Assembly (NCBI GenBank): GCA_965207805.1
Contig: OZ242312.1
Location: 2,294,001-2,358,000 of the forward strand
DNA: 64,000 nt
Source of the DNA: Palauibacter sp965207805
GTDB taxonomy: Bacteria > Gemmatimonadota > Gemmatimonadetes > Palauibacterales > Palauibacteraceae
Direction of reading: 5' to 3'
Both the position numbers and the translations under genes were made by a program. Position 1 is the stretch's first letter. Every line of letters begins with the position of its first letter. This document shows positions 53,784 through 62,758 of the stretch, one piece after another. Under the pieces are notes generated by a model. That model searched no databases and was not told where the DNA came from. It was given only the letters and a program-made list of their open reading frames with translations.

Positions 53784-56700
53784 CTAGAAGCGGACGCGGA
53801 CCCCGAGTTGAGCCCGGCGCGTGTCTCCGAGGCCGCTCCGGATCGTGCCGTCGAAATTGAACAGGAGCCCGGTCTGCGCGGTGTCGAGGAAGTTGTCGGC
53901 GCCCGTGAGATTGAACACCTCCAGAATCGGTTCGACGGTGCGCCCGCCTCCGATATCGAACGCCTTCGAAAGTCGCAGATCCCAGGTGAAGAAGTCGTTC
54001 TCCCGCCGGAGCGTGTTTCGCTTGAGGACGGAGCCATCGGCACAAACGCGGTCCGCCGGGGCCCCCGCACGCTGGCCCGCGGGAGCGGCGAGAGGGTTCG
54101 CCGCGGTCGGGCCGCAGCTCTCCGACATCGGCGATGCGGAGAGGTATCGGAAGACGTGGTTGAGGACGACGCCGCGCCCGAGATCGAAGAGCGCGAAGCC
54201 GGTCAGCTGGTGCCGTCGGTCCCGGATCGACCAGCTGTACTCGGGCTCGAAGTCGGTTGCGGTCGCATAGAAGAAGTTGAACGGATCCCGTTCGTTATCG
54301 TCGTCCGATCGGTCGAAGCCCAGCGTGTAGTTCGCCTCGAAACTCAGCCTTCCGTCGAGCGCACCGTCCCCGTGCAGTCCGAGAGTGACGGCGTTGTAGC
54401 GGGAGCGCGCGCTGCTCTCGGTCACGGTGACCGTCCCCAGCGCGTTGTCTCCCTCCGCGAAGGGCGCGCCGAGTTCCGCCGCGTTTCGGTCCACGAAGCG
54501 GAACAGGTTGTCCGTGCGGGCGTGCTGCAGCGAAAGCGTCACCGCCGCGCTTTCGCTCAGCGCCTGCTCGATGGCGAAGTTGAAGGACCAGGTGCGCGGC
54601 AGTTCAAGGTTGCGGTCCGCGATGTTCACGCCGGGCTGGAAGGGTGGCGTCCCCGGCGGGGGCGCGGTCAGGAATTCTCCGATCCGCGGCGGCGGCGGAA
54701 GAAAGGTCGCGTCGCTGGCCGCGAACTGCGTGCCCTGAAAGGCGCCGTTCGTCGTGCGATGCTGCGCGAACACCAGCATCGGGATGCGCGAGAAGTACGA
54801 TCCGGCGTTCAGGCGGACGAGCGTGCGCCCATCATTCCGCGGATCCCAGGCGAGCCCGAAACGCGGCTGGAAGTTGTCGAGGTCGTCCGGAATCGTTCCG
54901 TCCGACGGGAAACCCGGGGTCCCGATCCACGGTCCGTAGAAGGTGTCTCGGGGCTCGATGAACATTCCCGGGTGCCATGCCCCTTCCCAGCGCACGCCGA
55001 GGTTCACCGTCAGGTTGTCGCGCGGGTGCCAGGTGTCCTGGATGAAGAGCCCGAGTTCGTGCATCGAGAAGTCCTGCAGCCCCAACTGGTCCGCCGGCGT
55101 ATTCCCCAGCGTGAGCGCCTGCAGGTAGAGGAGTACGGGGCCGGTGATCGCCGTCCCCGGCGGACAGACGCCTGCCGCGCTGTCGGAACCGTCGGAGCAG
55201 GTGACGTACCGGTTCCCCTGCGTGACGAAGTTCATGAATCCGTCGACGGAGGAGAACTTGTAGAGGCCGTTCGCGAAGCCGATGAACTGCTGGCCGACCC
55301 CCGTTCGGTTGTACTCCGCGCCCACCTTGAACAGATGGTCCCCCGCGAGGAAGGAGAGGTTGTCGACGACCTGGATGCGGGTGTCGTAGCCCGGGTCGAT
55401 GGGGAGGAAGAAAGGCAGACCGATCCGGAACCCGTCCGCGAAATCCATCGCGATATCCGGGAACGGGCGGCCGCCGAGCGCGGCGAACGCGGGCTGCGGG
55501 GGCGCGGCGGCGCCCGGAATGAGCGGGCCATCGTATCCGCGTGGCCGGTCCTCGCGCGCGTACTGAAGGCGGAACTCGTTCGAGACGGTGTTGGAGAGCT
55601 GCGACCGCAGGCTCGCGTTGACCGCGTGGGAAACGTCCTCCTCCAGGCCGTTGGCGCTGAGGCCCCAGGAATCCACGTCGAACGTTCCGTTCACCTGCTG
55701 GGACCAGGTGTAGTTGTACTTGAAGGACGCCTGGTGGCGGTCGCTGAGGTTGAAATCGAGCTTCGCGACGAGCGCCCGATTGTCGTCGGTACGATGGATC
55801 GGGCCAAACTCGTCGTCGAACAGGCCGGGCCACTGCGCCTGAAGGAAGTTCTCCAGCTTCTCGAGTTCGGATCGGTTCACGACGTTGCGCGTGAACTGCT
55901 TCGTCTCGCTCGCTTCCTGCTGGTCGTAGGCGACGAAGAAAAACGCCTTGTCGCGCGCGATCGGGCCGCCGAAGGTGAAGCCGAACTGGCCGCGTCCGAA
56001 CTCGGGCTTTCCGCCCCCGCGCTCGCTCGGGTACGCGGTGGAGATCGCATCCCACTGGCCGAAATAGTGCGCGGAGCCCGTGAATTCGTTCGTGCCCGAC
56101 TTCGTGATAACGTTCACGAAGCCGCCCGCGGAGCGTCCGAACTCGGCCGACGCCCCGTGGTTCACCACGACGAGTTCTTCGATCGCATCCTGGTTGAACG
56201 TGAAGGCGGGGCGCTGGCCGCCCCGTTGCTCGCCGAAGAAGGGGTTGTTGAAGTCGGCTCCATCCACGGACACGTTGTTGAAGATCCCCCGCTGTCCGCC
56301 GATGTTGAGGACTTGGCCGTCCGGACCCTGCGACACCGAAACACCCGGAGTGAGGAGCGTGTAGTCGAGGAAGTTGCGGCCGTTGTTGGGCAGGTTGTCC
56401 ACGACCTCCTCGGCGAGCCGATGGGAACCCGACGGGTCCTCCGTATCGACAAGCGGCGTCCGATCCGCGATCACGGTGATTTCGGACACCGCGACGGGCC
56501 GGAATTCGAGTACGAGGTCGACGACCTCTCCCACGCGGAGTACGAGCCCCTCGGTGCGCTCGTCGCCGAACTGGCCCAGAGCCCGGGCGGTGACGTCATA
56601 GATCCCCAGCGGAAGGAGCGTTCGCACGAACGCCCCGTTCGAGCCCGTCACGGCGGTCGTCGTGAAGCCGGTCGCGCGATGCTCGATGACCACGGCTGCA

Positions 56701-56864
56701 CCCGCCACGGGCGCTCCCACGGGATCACGGACGACCCCGCGGATGACGCCGGTTGTCGCCTGGGCCTGCGCGGCCGCGTCCGCCGTGGCGGCGCAGCACA
56801 ACGTGAGCACGGCGAGTAGAAGAGTGGACCCGCGTCGGGAGACCGGAACCCGGCATGGCCGCAT
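53784..56864 (-). CDS. TonB-dependent receptor with carboxypeptidase-like N-terminal domain (Oar type)
   Basis: Outer-membrane protein of 1026 residues. Signal peptide (1-33), regulatory-like beta-sandwich (about 37-118, VIRGVVRDPVGAPVAGAAVVI), then a plug with NLPNNGRNFLDYTLLTPGV, VDGADFNNPFFGEQRGG and GGFVNVITKSGTNEF, the Oar-like pattern. The barrel ends in LGVRVRF. It differs from the SusC protein next to it and has no SusD partner. GAAGGAG precedes the ATG. Ligand unknown. Confidence 0.92.
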   Translation of the reverse strand: MRPCRVPVSRRGSTLLLAVLTLCCAATADAAAQAQATTGVIRGVVRDPVGAPVAGAAVVIEHRATGFTTTAVTGSNGAFVRTLLPLGIYDVTARALGQFGDERTEGLVLRVGEVVDLVLEFRPVAVSEITVIADRTPLVDTEDPSGSHRLAEEVVDNLPNNGRNFLDYTLLTPGVSVSQGPDGQVLNIGGQRGIFNNVSVDGADFNNPFFGEQRGGQRPAFTFNQDAIEELVVVNHGASAEFGRSAGGFVNVITKSGTNEFTGSAHYFGQWDAISTAYPSERGGGKPEFGRGQFGFTFGGPIARDKAFFFVAYDQQEASETKQFTRNVVNRSELEKLENFLQAQWPGLFDDEFGPIHRTDDNRALVAKLDFNLSDRHQASFKYNYTWSQQVNGTFDVDSWGLSANGLEEDVSHAVNASLRSQLSNTVSNEFRLQYAREDRPRGYDGPLIPGAAAPPQPAFAALGGRPFPDIAMDFADGFRIGLPFFLPIDPGYDTRIQVVDNLSFLAGDHLFKVGAEYNRTGVGQQFIGFANGLYKFSSVDGFMNFVTQGNRYVTCSDGSDSAAGVCPPGTAITGPVLLYLQALTLGNTPADQLGLQDFSMHELGLFIQDTWHPRDNLTVNLGVRWEGAWHPGMFIEPRDTFYGPWIGTPGFPSDGTIPDDLDNFQPRFGLAWDPRNDGRTLVRLNAGSYFSRIPMLVFAQHRTTNGAFQGTQFAASDATFLPPPPRIGEFLTAPPPGTPPFQPGVNIADRNLELPRTWSFNFAIEQALSESAAVTLSLQHARTDNLFRFVDRNAAELGAPFAEGDNALGTVTVTESSARSRYNAVTLGLHGDGALDGRLSFEANYTLGFDRSDDDNERDPFNFFYATATDFEPEYSWSIRDRRHQLTGFALFDLGRGVVLNHVFRYLSASPMSESCGPTAANPLAAPAGQRAGAPADRVCADGSVLKRNTLRRENDFFTWDLRLSKAFDIGGGRTVEPILEVFNLTGADNFLDTAQTGLLFNFDGTIRSGLGDTRRAQLGVRVRF

Positions 56865-56881
56865 GGACGACTCCTTCTCTA

Positions 56882-56913
56882 GCTGGGGGATCTTGCTCTT
56901 GCTGGGGATCTTG
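56882..56913 (+). repeat. Short direct repeat upstream of the Oar-type receptor gene
   Basis: GCTGGGGGATCTTG and GCTGGGGATCTTG start 19 bases apart between the tRNA gene and the receptor start. They could be tandem operator half-sites or a simple slippage duplication. Confidence 0.6.
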
Positions 56914-56917
56914 AAGA

Positions 56918-56991
56918 TGGGCCCGGCAGGATTCGAACCTGCGACCTTGGGATTATGAGTCCCCTGCTCTAACCGGCTGAGCTACGGGCCC
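56918..56991 (-). tRNA. tRNA with anticodon CAU (tRNA-Ile2 favoured over elongator tRNA-Met)
   Basis: A 74-nt cloverleaf reads on the minus strand. The acceptor GGGCCCG pairs with CGGGCCC, discriminator A. The anticodon loop CTCATAA (CAU) sits on stem GGGA/TCCC, and the T arm has GGTTCGAATCC. C4-G69 and C5-G68, and the text around the anticodon arm (GACTCATAATC), resemble E. coli ileX, whose C34 is turned to lysidine by TilS to read AUA. Elongator Met cannot be excluded. CCA is not encoded. Confidence 0.9.
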
Positions 56992-57077
56992 GGACGGAGT
57001 GTGAAACGTACGCCCCGCGACGCCTCGCACCAACGTCCCGGCGGCCACCGCGGGACTGCGGCGCTGTCGCGGCGCCA

Positions 57078-58139
57078 TCACGGTGCGACCTCGACCCCGA
57101 CCGCGGGACCGTCCCGCTCGACGACTTCCCCGATCACGGCGGACGCGTAGCCGGCCGCGGCCAGCGCGGACGACGCGGACGACCCCTCGCGCGCCGGGAC
57201 GGCCGCCAGCAGTCCGCCCGATGTCTGCGGGTCGAGAAGGAGGGTCCGCCGGTCGTCGGGCACGGCGCCATCCCACCGCACCTGCGAGACGTAGGCGTCC
57301 CGGTTCCGGGTCGTGCCTCCCGGCACGCACCCCTCCGCCGCGAGGCGCAGCGCTCCGGGGAGGAGTTTCGGCGCCGAAGCCCGGATCCGGGCGCTCGCGT
57401 CCGAGGCGTGGCACATCTCGAGCAGGTGGCCCAGGAGCCCGAAGCCGGTGACGTCGGTGGCCGCGTGAACGTCGAAACCGGCAAGGACGGCCGCCGCCTC
57501 GCGGTTGAGTTGCCGCATGGAATCGACGGCGACGCGGAGGTCGGCCGCGTCCGTCACGCCGCGCTTGAGCCCGGTCGTGACGACACCCGTGCCGAGCGCC
57601 TTGCCCAGCACGAGCACATCTCCGGGTCGCGCTCCGCCTTTCCTCCACAGGCGATCGGGATCGCCGAGTCCGATGGCCACGAGTCCGAACTTCGGCTCCG
57701 CGTCGTCGATCGAGTGTCCCCCCGCCACGGGAATGCCGGCCTCGCGGCACACTTCCCCCGCGCCGCGGAGGATTGCGCCCACCGTCTCATCCGAGAGGGT
57801 CCCGGCGGGGACCGCCAGGATGTTGAGGGCGAAGAGAGGGCGGGCCCGCATCGCGTACAGATCTCCGAGCGCGTTCGCCGCCGCGATGGCGCCGAAGTCC
57901 GCCGGATCGTCCACGAGCGGCGTGAAGAAGTCGAGGCTCGCGACGATGGCTTCCCCGTCGTCGAGCAGATACACCGCGGCGTCGTCCGGGCCCTCGAGTC
58001 CCACGAGGAGCCGGTCATCCGGAAGGTGCGGAACGTGCTGCAGGATGCGGCCCAGATCCTCCGGGCCGAGCTTGCACGCTCAGCCGGCTCCGTGCGAGTA
58101 CTGGGTCAGACGGGCCGCTTCGGCCGAAGGCGAGTTCAT
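57078..58139 (-). CDS. selD: Selenophosphate synthetase, itself a selenoprotein (UGA-encoded Sec at residue 20)
   Basis: Makes selenophosphate from selenide and ATP, the Se donor for selenocysteine and selenouridine. The frame begins with ATG at 58139 (N terminus MNSPSAEAARLTQYSHGAG), then has TGA at 58080-58082, then ACKLGPEDL and an uninterrupted SelD sequence. In E. coli SelD the same place reads SHGAGCGCK with catalytic Cys17, so UGA stands for Sec at that residue and Lys23 matches the catalytic Lys. Later motifs: DFFTPLVDDPADFG, GGHSIDD, TDVTGFGLLGHL, DPQTSGG. Length with Sec is 353, normal. Starting at the internal GTG (58004) would lose the active site. No clear ribosome binding site is seen. 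Confidence 0.93.
58048..58068 (-). promoter_or_regulatory. Candidate bacterial SECIS hairpin in selD mRNA
   Basis: Eleven bases after the UGA, CGGCCC pairs with GGGCCG around a 9-nt loop GGAGGAUCU. The loop begins 18 bases downstream of the UGA, inside the 16-37 base window and with the loop G expected for SelB recognition. The stem is short, so the exact fold needs testing. Confidence 0.6.
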
Positions 58140-58182
58140 GGCGACCGAAGCTATGGCGACGCGGGGCGTCTCGCAGGAATTC

Positions 58183-58893
58183 CTACCAGTTCCGCTCCAC
58201 GACGGGATCCTGGAAACGGTTGCGGCCCATCACACGGTCGCGGATCGCCGCTTCCGCGTCCCCCGCCTGTTCAAGCAGCGCCGCCGCCTGTTCGGGCGAC
58301 AACATCTCCATCTCACCCGAGCCCGCGGCCGCCGCCGCGCCGGCGCCGGCCCCCTGCGGAGACTGTCCCTGCCCGCCCTGCTGCTCGTCGCCGCCGCTCT
58401 CTCCCTCCTCCTCGAGCCAGCGCTCGACGAGTTCGAGGTTCCAGCGCGCGTCCTCATCTTCCACGCGGCGGCGGAGGACTTCGCGGAAGGCTTCGCGCGC
58501 CGCCTGGAGGGCGGCTCGACGCGCGGAGGGATCGCTCTGGGCGAACCGGCCGTCGAGGGCGGTGCTAAGTCCGAGGTTGTAGAAGGCGCTCTCGCGCACC
58601 TCGTCCCGCTCGCTGCCGATCGAGAGTTCAAGGGGGGCCTGCGCCTCGCCCACCTGCCCGTCATGGAGGAGAGCCGTTCCGTAGTTGTAGTGGTCGATCG
58701 GCCGGTCGGAGGAAGCGGCGAGCTCCCGGTGCCGTGCGACGGCCTCGGATTCGGACGCAGGCGGTTCGCCCGCCCCGGACTGACCGGCCGCCCGAACCGG
58801 TGCGGCCTGCGGCTCGCCCCCGGCAAACGCTGCGAGCGAGGCGGCCGCGGCCGCGAGCCCGAAGATCGATCCCCTCCGTGTCGACTCAACCAC
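58183..58893 (-). CDS. Exported TPR protein of the Bat operon (BatC/BatE-like)
   Basis: Protein of about 236 residues. A hydrophobic N-terminal segment (about 9-27) is followed by TPR-like helices (HYNYGTALLHDGQVGEAQAPLELSI, FYNLGLSTALDGRF, DARWNLELVERWLEEE). The C-terminal part is Gly/Gln/Ala-rich and low in complexity. The GTG start overlaps the batB stop by eight bases. The family partner of BatA/BatB is proposed to assemble a periplasmic stress-tolerance complex; the role is by context. Confidence 0.75.
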   Translation of the reverse strand: MVESTRRGSIFGLAAAAASLAAFAGGEPQAAPVRAAGQSGAGEPPASESEAVARHRELAASSDRPIDHYNYGTALLHDGQVGEAQAPLELSIGSERDEVRESAFYNLGLSTALDGRFAQSDPSARRAALQAAREAFREVLRRRVEDEDARWNLELVERWLEEEGESGGDEQQGGQGQSPQGAGAGAAAAAGSGEMEMLSPEQAAALLEQAGDAEAAIRDRVMGRNRFQDPVVERNW

Positions 58894-59875
58894 GTGGCAA
58901 CAGGAACCCTTCTCCCCAAAGGCTGACAAAGGCGAGCAGAAGCAGCGCCGCTACGGCCACGTCGTCGGTCGACGTCAGGGGCTCCCGGCCACCCTGCGTC
59001 AGTTCCCGCTCGATCGCGTCGATGCCGCCCGAACCGTCAACATAGCTCCCGCCGGTGCCGAGAGACATCTGCCGCAGCGGCGCGGCGTTCAACCGTGTGA
59101 TGACCGGGCTCCCGTCCGGCCCCTGCAGCACCGAAGCGCCGCCCCGCCGTCGCGCGGCCATCGTCGGGTCCAGCGACGCCTCCCGCGTCAAGGGAATCTG
59201 ACTGCCGAGTTCGGTTCCGATCCCCACGGAATGGATGACGATCCCCGCTTCCCGGGCCCGCCCGATCGCCTCCCCGAGGGGCGCGCCGGCGGTTTCCTCT
59301 CCGTCGGAGAAGACGACGATCGACTTGCGGGCGCCGTCCTCTCCGCCGGCGAGGAGATCGATCGCCTGCGTGAGGCCCGAGGCGAGCGAGGATCCGCCCA
59401 GCCCCACCGCCGCGGGTCGCACGCCCTCCGCCAGCATCTCGATCGCGCTCATGTCGGTCGTCAGCGGCGAGAGCACGTACGCGCGGCCGGCGAAGTAGAC
59501 GACACCCATCCGACCCTCAATGCGCGTCGCGAGGCGCGCGGCCAGTTGGCGCTGCACCTCGAGCCGGCTCGGCTCGACATCGCCCGCAAGCATCGAGTTC
59601 GACGCGTCGAGCACGAGGATCGTCTCCGCTCCGCCCTCATCGAGGCGCCGGGCCTCCGTCCCGCCGGAACCGGAGGCGAGCGCGATCGCGACGACGCCCG
59701 CTCCAAGCAGGGCCAGGCGCACGGGGGGGAGGGCGTGGGCCGGCAGCCGCACGTACCGCTCGAGCAGCGACGTTTCGGCGAGTCTTGCGCGGTCGGCGCT
59801 CGATCGTCGCGACGCGAGCATCCTGAGCCCGATGGCCAGGACTCCGAGCAGAAGGGCGACCGGGAGCGGGGCCAC
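58886..59875 (-). CDS. batB: BatB-like von Willebrand A domain membrane protein
   Basis: Protein of 329 residues with N-terminal helices, a VWA domain and a C-terminal helix. MIDAS begins DASNS (D90, S92, S94), with TDMSAIEML and FSDGEE for the other metal ligands. The GTG starts two bases after the batA stop. Together with BatA, BatD and the TPR protein it forms the Bat system known from Bacteroides aerotolerance; the molecular role is unsettled. Confidence 0.85.
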   Translation of the reverse strand: MAPLPVALLLGVLAIGLRMLASRRSSADRARLAETSLLERYVRLPAHALPPVRLALLGAGVVAIALASGSGGTEARRLDEGGAETILVLDASNSMLAGDVEPSRLEVQRQLAARLATRIEGRMGVVYFAGRAYVLSPLTTDMSAIEMLAEGVRPAAVGLGGSSLASGLTQAIDLLAGGEDGARKSIVVFSDGEETAGAPLGEAIGRAREAGIVIHSVGIGTELGSQIPLTREASLDPTMAARRRGGASVLQGPDGSPVITRLNAAPLRQMSLGTGGSYVDGSGGIDAIERELTQGGREPLTSTDDVAVAALLLLAFVSLWGEGFLLPRG

Positions 59876-59877
59876 GG

Positions 59878-60870
59878 TCAGGTCCAGACCCGGCGGGAGC
59901 GTGTCGCCGCCACGAGGAGTTCAAGCATGACGAGGGCGAGCGCCGCGATGAGAAGTTCCCGTCGCATCCCGACACGCTCCTCCGTCCGCACTTCCTTGAT
60001 CGGAGTGGTCTCGAGTTCGTTGATCCGTTCGTAGATCCGCGTCAGTCCCTCGGGATCGGTGGCACGGAAATAGATGCCGCCCGTGCGGGTCGCCATGCGA
60101 TCCAGGAGTTCGTCGTTCACGTGGACGCGGATATTCGCGTACTGGTATCCGAAGGCGGTCCGGGCCACGGGCACGGGGGCGACCCCGTCGCGGCCGACGC
60201 CGATGGTGTAGACGCGGATGCCGAGGGAGGCGGCCGCGGCCGTCGCCTCCTCCGGCGAAATGCCGCCGCTGTTGTTGTCCCCGTCGGTGAGCAGGACGAC
60301 GATGCGGGATTCCGGCTCCAGATCGCGGAGCCGGTTCGCCGCCGTGGCCAGCGCGACGCCGATGGCCGTCCCGTCCCGGAGCTGTCCCGCCTCGAGCCGC
60401 TCCACCGCACTCTCCACGACCGCGTGGTCCAGGGTCCCCGGGACCATTGTGAGGGCCTCTCCGGCGAAAGCGACGAGACCGATCCAGTCCGACTCCCGTC
60501 CCTCCACGAAGCGGATAACCTCCCTCTTCGCGACTTCGATGCGGTTGTCCGGCCGAAAATCCTCCGCCAGCATCGAACTTGAAATATCGACCGCCAGCAT
60601 GATCGCCACGCCCTCGCGCTCCGATTCCACGCGCTCCCATACCCGCACGGGGTTGACGAGGGTGATGATGACGAGAGCGAGGGCGAGAGTGCGAAGGGCG
60701 GCCGGGAACCACCACCAGAACCGCGCCCGACCCCGACCCCGTGACCCGGTGAGGCGGGCGATGTCCGGATACGGGAGACGGATCCTGCCCGAGCCCATCA
60801 GGGCCCACCCGAGCGGCAGCAGCACCAGCAGAAGGAGAAACGGCCAGCCGGGGAGCGCGAATTCGCTCAC
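59878..60870 (-). CDS. batA: BatA-like von Willebrand A domain membrane protein
   Basis: Protein of 330 residues. Two N-terminal helices (about 8-25 and 52-75) are followed by a VWA domain with MIDAS DISSS (D95, S97, S99), DGTAIGVAL and LLTDGDNNSGG, and a C-terminal helix at about 305-322. The domain faces outside the inner membrane if the usual Bat topology holds. The GTG start overlaps the stop of the BatD-like gene as GTGA. Confidence 0.88.
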   Translation of the reverse strand: MSEFALPGWPFLLLLVLLPLGWALMGSGRIRLPYPDIARLTGSRGRGRARFWWWFPAALRTLALALVIITLVNPVRVWERVESEREGVAIMLAVDISSSMLAEDFRPDNRIEVAKREVIRFVEGRESDWIGLVAFAGEALTMVPGTLDHAVVESAVERLEAGQLRDGTAIGVALATAANRLRDLEPESRIVVLLTDGDNNSGGISPEEATAAAASLGIRVYTIGVGRDGVAPVPVARTAFGYQYANIRVHVNDELLDRMATRTGGIYFRATDPEGLTRIYERINELETTPIKEVRTEERVGMRRELLIAALALVMLELLVAATRSRRVWT

Positions 60871-61811
60871 GTTCGGCCTCCATTCCCGCCCGGGTCGGCC
60901 TCACCGGCAACGTCCCCATCGGCGTCATCCCCGCCGGCGGCCGGCTCGCCGGATTCGCCGGCTGGAGGCGACTCCGCCATGTCCGCACGCACGAACGCCT
61001 CGCCGACATCCAGGTCGCCGAGCGGACCTTCCCACTCCGTCCGCATGCGCGCGAAGCGGGCCAGAATCGAATGGCGGAGAGCAGCGACGAGCCCGGCATC
61101 CGAACCTCCGAGCCCGAGGAGTCCCTTCGAGGGCGCCCATCCACGCGTCACAAGTGCATAGCGTCGAAGCGTCTCCTCGTAGCCGTCGTAGAATCGGTCG
61201 CCGCTCACCTTCTGTCCGACCCACCCCTCGCGCAGGCGCGCGAGTTCGCGAAGTGCAAGCTCGCCGGGGCCGAGGGGGACTTCCGCAGCGGTCGCGGCGG
61301 CGCGGCCGCGACCCCAGGTCCACCAGGCGAGTCCGGCGAGCGCCGCAGCGAGCACGAGCAGCCACCAGGGCAGGGCCCGCAGACTCAGGAGGGGTCGGGC
61401 ATCCCTCAACTCGAGCGGATCATCCGCGGCCGGGAGCACGCTCACGACGGGGACGGGCGGTGGTTGCAGCCGGCGGACGACGCCGCCCGCCGCCGCGAGT
61501 TCCACCTCCACCGGCGGGATGACGAGGGTATCCGCGCGCCACGCGCGAATCGTGTACTCCGCTTCCCAGCGTCGACCCTCTTCGACGGACCTGATCTGCA
61601 CCGGCCCCGTCTGCTCGATCGACTCCGGCCCGTCGATGAGTGCGGGAAAGCGGACCTCTCCGGGTCTTTCCTGTCCGACGATGAGGCGGACCGTGAACTC
61701 CTCGCCGACCCGCACGGACGCCGGGAGGACCGTCGCCTCGAGATCGACCGCGGACTGGGCAGCCACACCCGGGACGAACCCCAACCCCAGGCCGAGGGCG
61801 GCGCGGACCAT
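60867..61811 (-). CDS. batD: BatD-like membrane protein
   Basis: Protein of 314 residues. Signal peptide (about 1-19), an oxygen-tolerance-type beta domain with ATVLPASVRVGEEFTVRLIV, a transmembrane helix (WWLLVLAAALAGLAWWTWG), then a cytoplasmic helical part and an acidic Gly-rich tail. The ATG at 61811 is preferred because AGGAGG lies nine bases upstream. A GTG at 61829 overlapping the DUF58 stop would add six residues. Position between DUF58 and BatA is the standard Bat order. Confidence 0.8.
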   Translation of the reverse strand: MVRAALGLGLGFVPGVAAQSAVDLEATVLPASVRVGEEFTVRLIVGQERPGEVRFPALIDGPESIEQTGPVQIRSVEEGRRWEAEYTIRAWRADTLVIPPVEVELAAAGGVVRRLQPPPVPVVSVLPAADDPLELRDARPLLSLRALPWWLLVLAAALAGLAWWTWGRGRAAATAAEVPLGPGELALRELARLREGWVGQKVSGDRFYDGYEETLRRYALVTRGWAPSKGLLGLGGSDAGLVAALRHSILARFARMRTEWEGPLGDLDVGEAFVRADMAESPPAGESGEPAAGGDDADGDVAGEADPGGNGGRT

Positions 61812-61825
61812 CCATCGGGACCTCC

Positions 61826-62758
61826 TCACCGAAGCCTCCGCCGGCCCCGGGCGGCGAAGAAGCCGGAGAGCCGGGACTCGTACGGGATGTCGGTACGCAG
61901 CCGCATGACGTCGACGTGGCAGTGCGCACACAGCCGTTCCAGCGCCCGCGCTCCGGTCGTCGCGTGCTCCGTGAGCCGCTGCCGAAGCGCCGCATCTCCG
62001 AGGTCGACGACGGCGCGGTCCCCCGTTTCCGGGTCTACGACTTCCACCCAGCCCGATGCCGGGATCGTCGTTTCCGCCGGGTCATCGATCGCGAGCGCGA
62101 CGACGTCGTGACGGCCCGAGAGCCCCAGCAGCGGTCGGGCAAGGTTCCCGCCGCCCACGAAGTCCGAGATCACGAACACCAGGGAGCGGACGGTCAGCAT
62201 GCGCGCCGCGGTGGTCAGGGCGAGATCGAGGTCCGTCCCCTTCCCCTCCGGCTGGACGGAAACCAGTTCGTGCAGGAGGCGGAGGTTGCGGTTGCGGCCC
62301 CGCGCCGGCCGCACGTAGCGCTCGATCCGGTCGCTGAAGAGGAGCATGCCCACCGGATCGCCCGCACGCATCGCCGCGAGGGCCAGGGTGCTCGCTACCT
62401 CCGAGACGAGATCGCGCTTCAGGGCTTTCCGCGTCCCGAACTCGTTCGACGCGGAGACGTCGACGACGAGGAGGACGGCAAGCTCCCGTTCCTCCACGAA
62501 GCGCTTCACGTAGGGGCGGCGCATGCGGGCCGTCACCTTCCAGTCGATCGCCTGGAATGGATCGCCCGGCTGGTACTCGCGGACCTCGGAGAACTCGATG
62601 CCGTGTCCGCGGAAGAGCGACGGGTAAGGTCCGAGAGCCGGGTTGTCCATGAACCGCCGGCTCTTCAACTCCAGCCGCCGAACCTCTTTCGACGCGGCGC
62701 CGGAGTCGGCCGTCGGCGCCGGCCGTCGCGGGCGCCACAGAAAGTCGGGCAGCCTCAC
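61826..62758 (-). CDS. DUF58-family protein of the MoxR/Bat operon
   Basis: Protein of 310 residues. RGHGIEFSEVREYQPGDPFQAIDWKVTAR is the DUF58 core. A VWA-like domain follows, with VVDVSASNEFG and VISDFVGG. DUF58 proteins partner MoxR ATPases; function is unresolved but linked to envelope or metal-cofactor assembly. The GTG overlaps the MoxR stop as GTGA and its own stop overlaps the alternative BatD start. Confidence 0.9.
   Translation of the reverse strand: MRLPDFLWRPRRPAPTADSGAASKEVRRLELKSRRFMDNPALGPYPSLFRGHGIEFSEVREYQPGDPFQAIDWKVTARMRRPYVKRFVEERELAVLLVVDVSASNEFGTRKALKRDLVSEVASTLALAAMRAGDPVGMLLFSDRIERYVRPARGRNRNLRLLHELVSVQPEGKGTDLDLALTTAARMLTVRSLVFVISDFVGGGNLARPLLGLSGRHDVVALAIDDPAETTIPASGWVEVVDPETGDRAVVDLGDAALRQRLTEHATTGARALERLCAHCHVDVMRLRTDIPYESRLSGFFAARGRRRLR

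Noticed and set aside
52161..56819. Open plus-strand frame of 1552 codons opposite the two TonB-receptor genes
   Set aside because: It is antisense to two well-supported receptor genes, has charged low-complexity composition typical of GC-rich shadow frames, and lacks domains or a ribosome binding site.
57078..58004. selD as a truncated 308-residue protein or pseudogene
   Set aside because: The sequence upstream of the internal GTG continues the SelD family text in the same frame across a single TGA at the catalytic position, so Sec decoding explains it better than decay.
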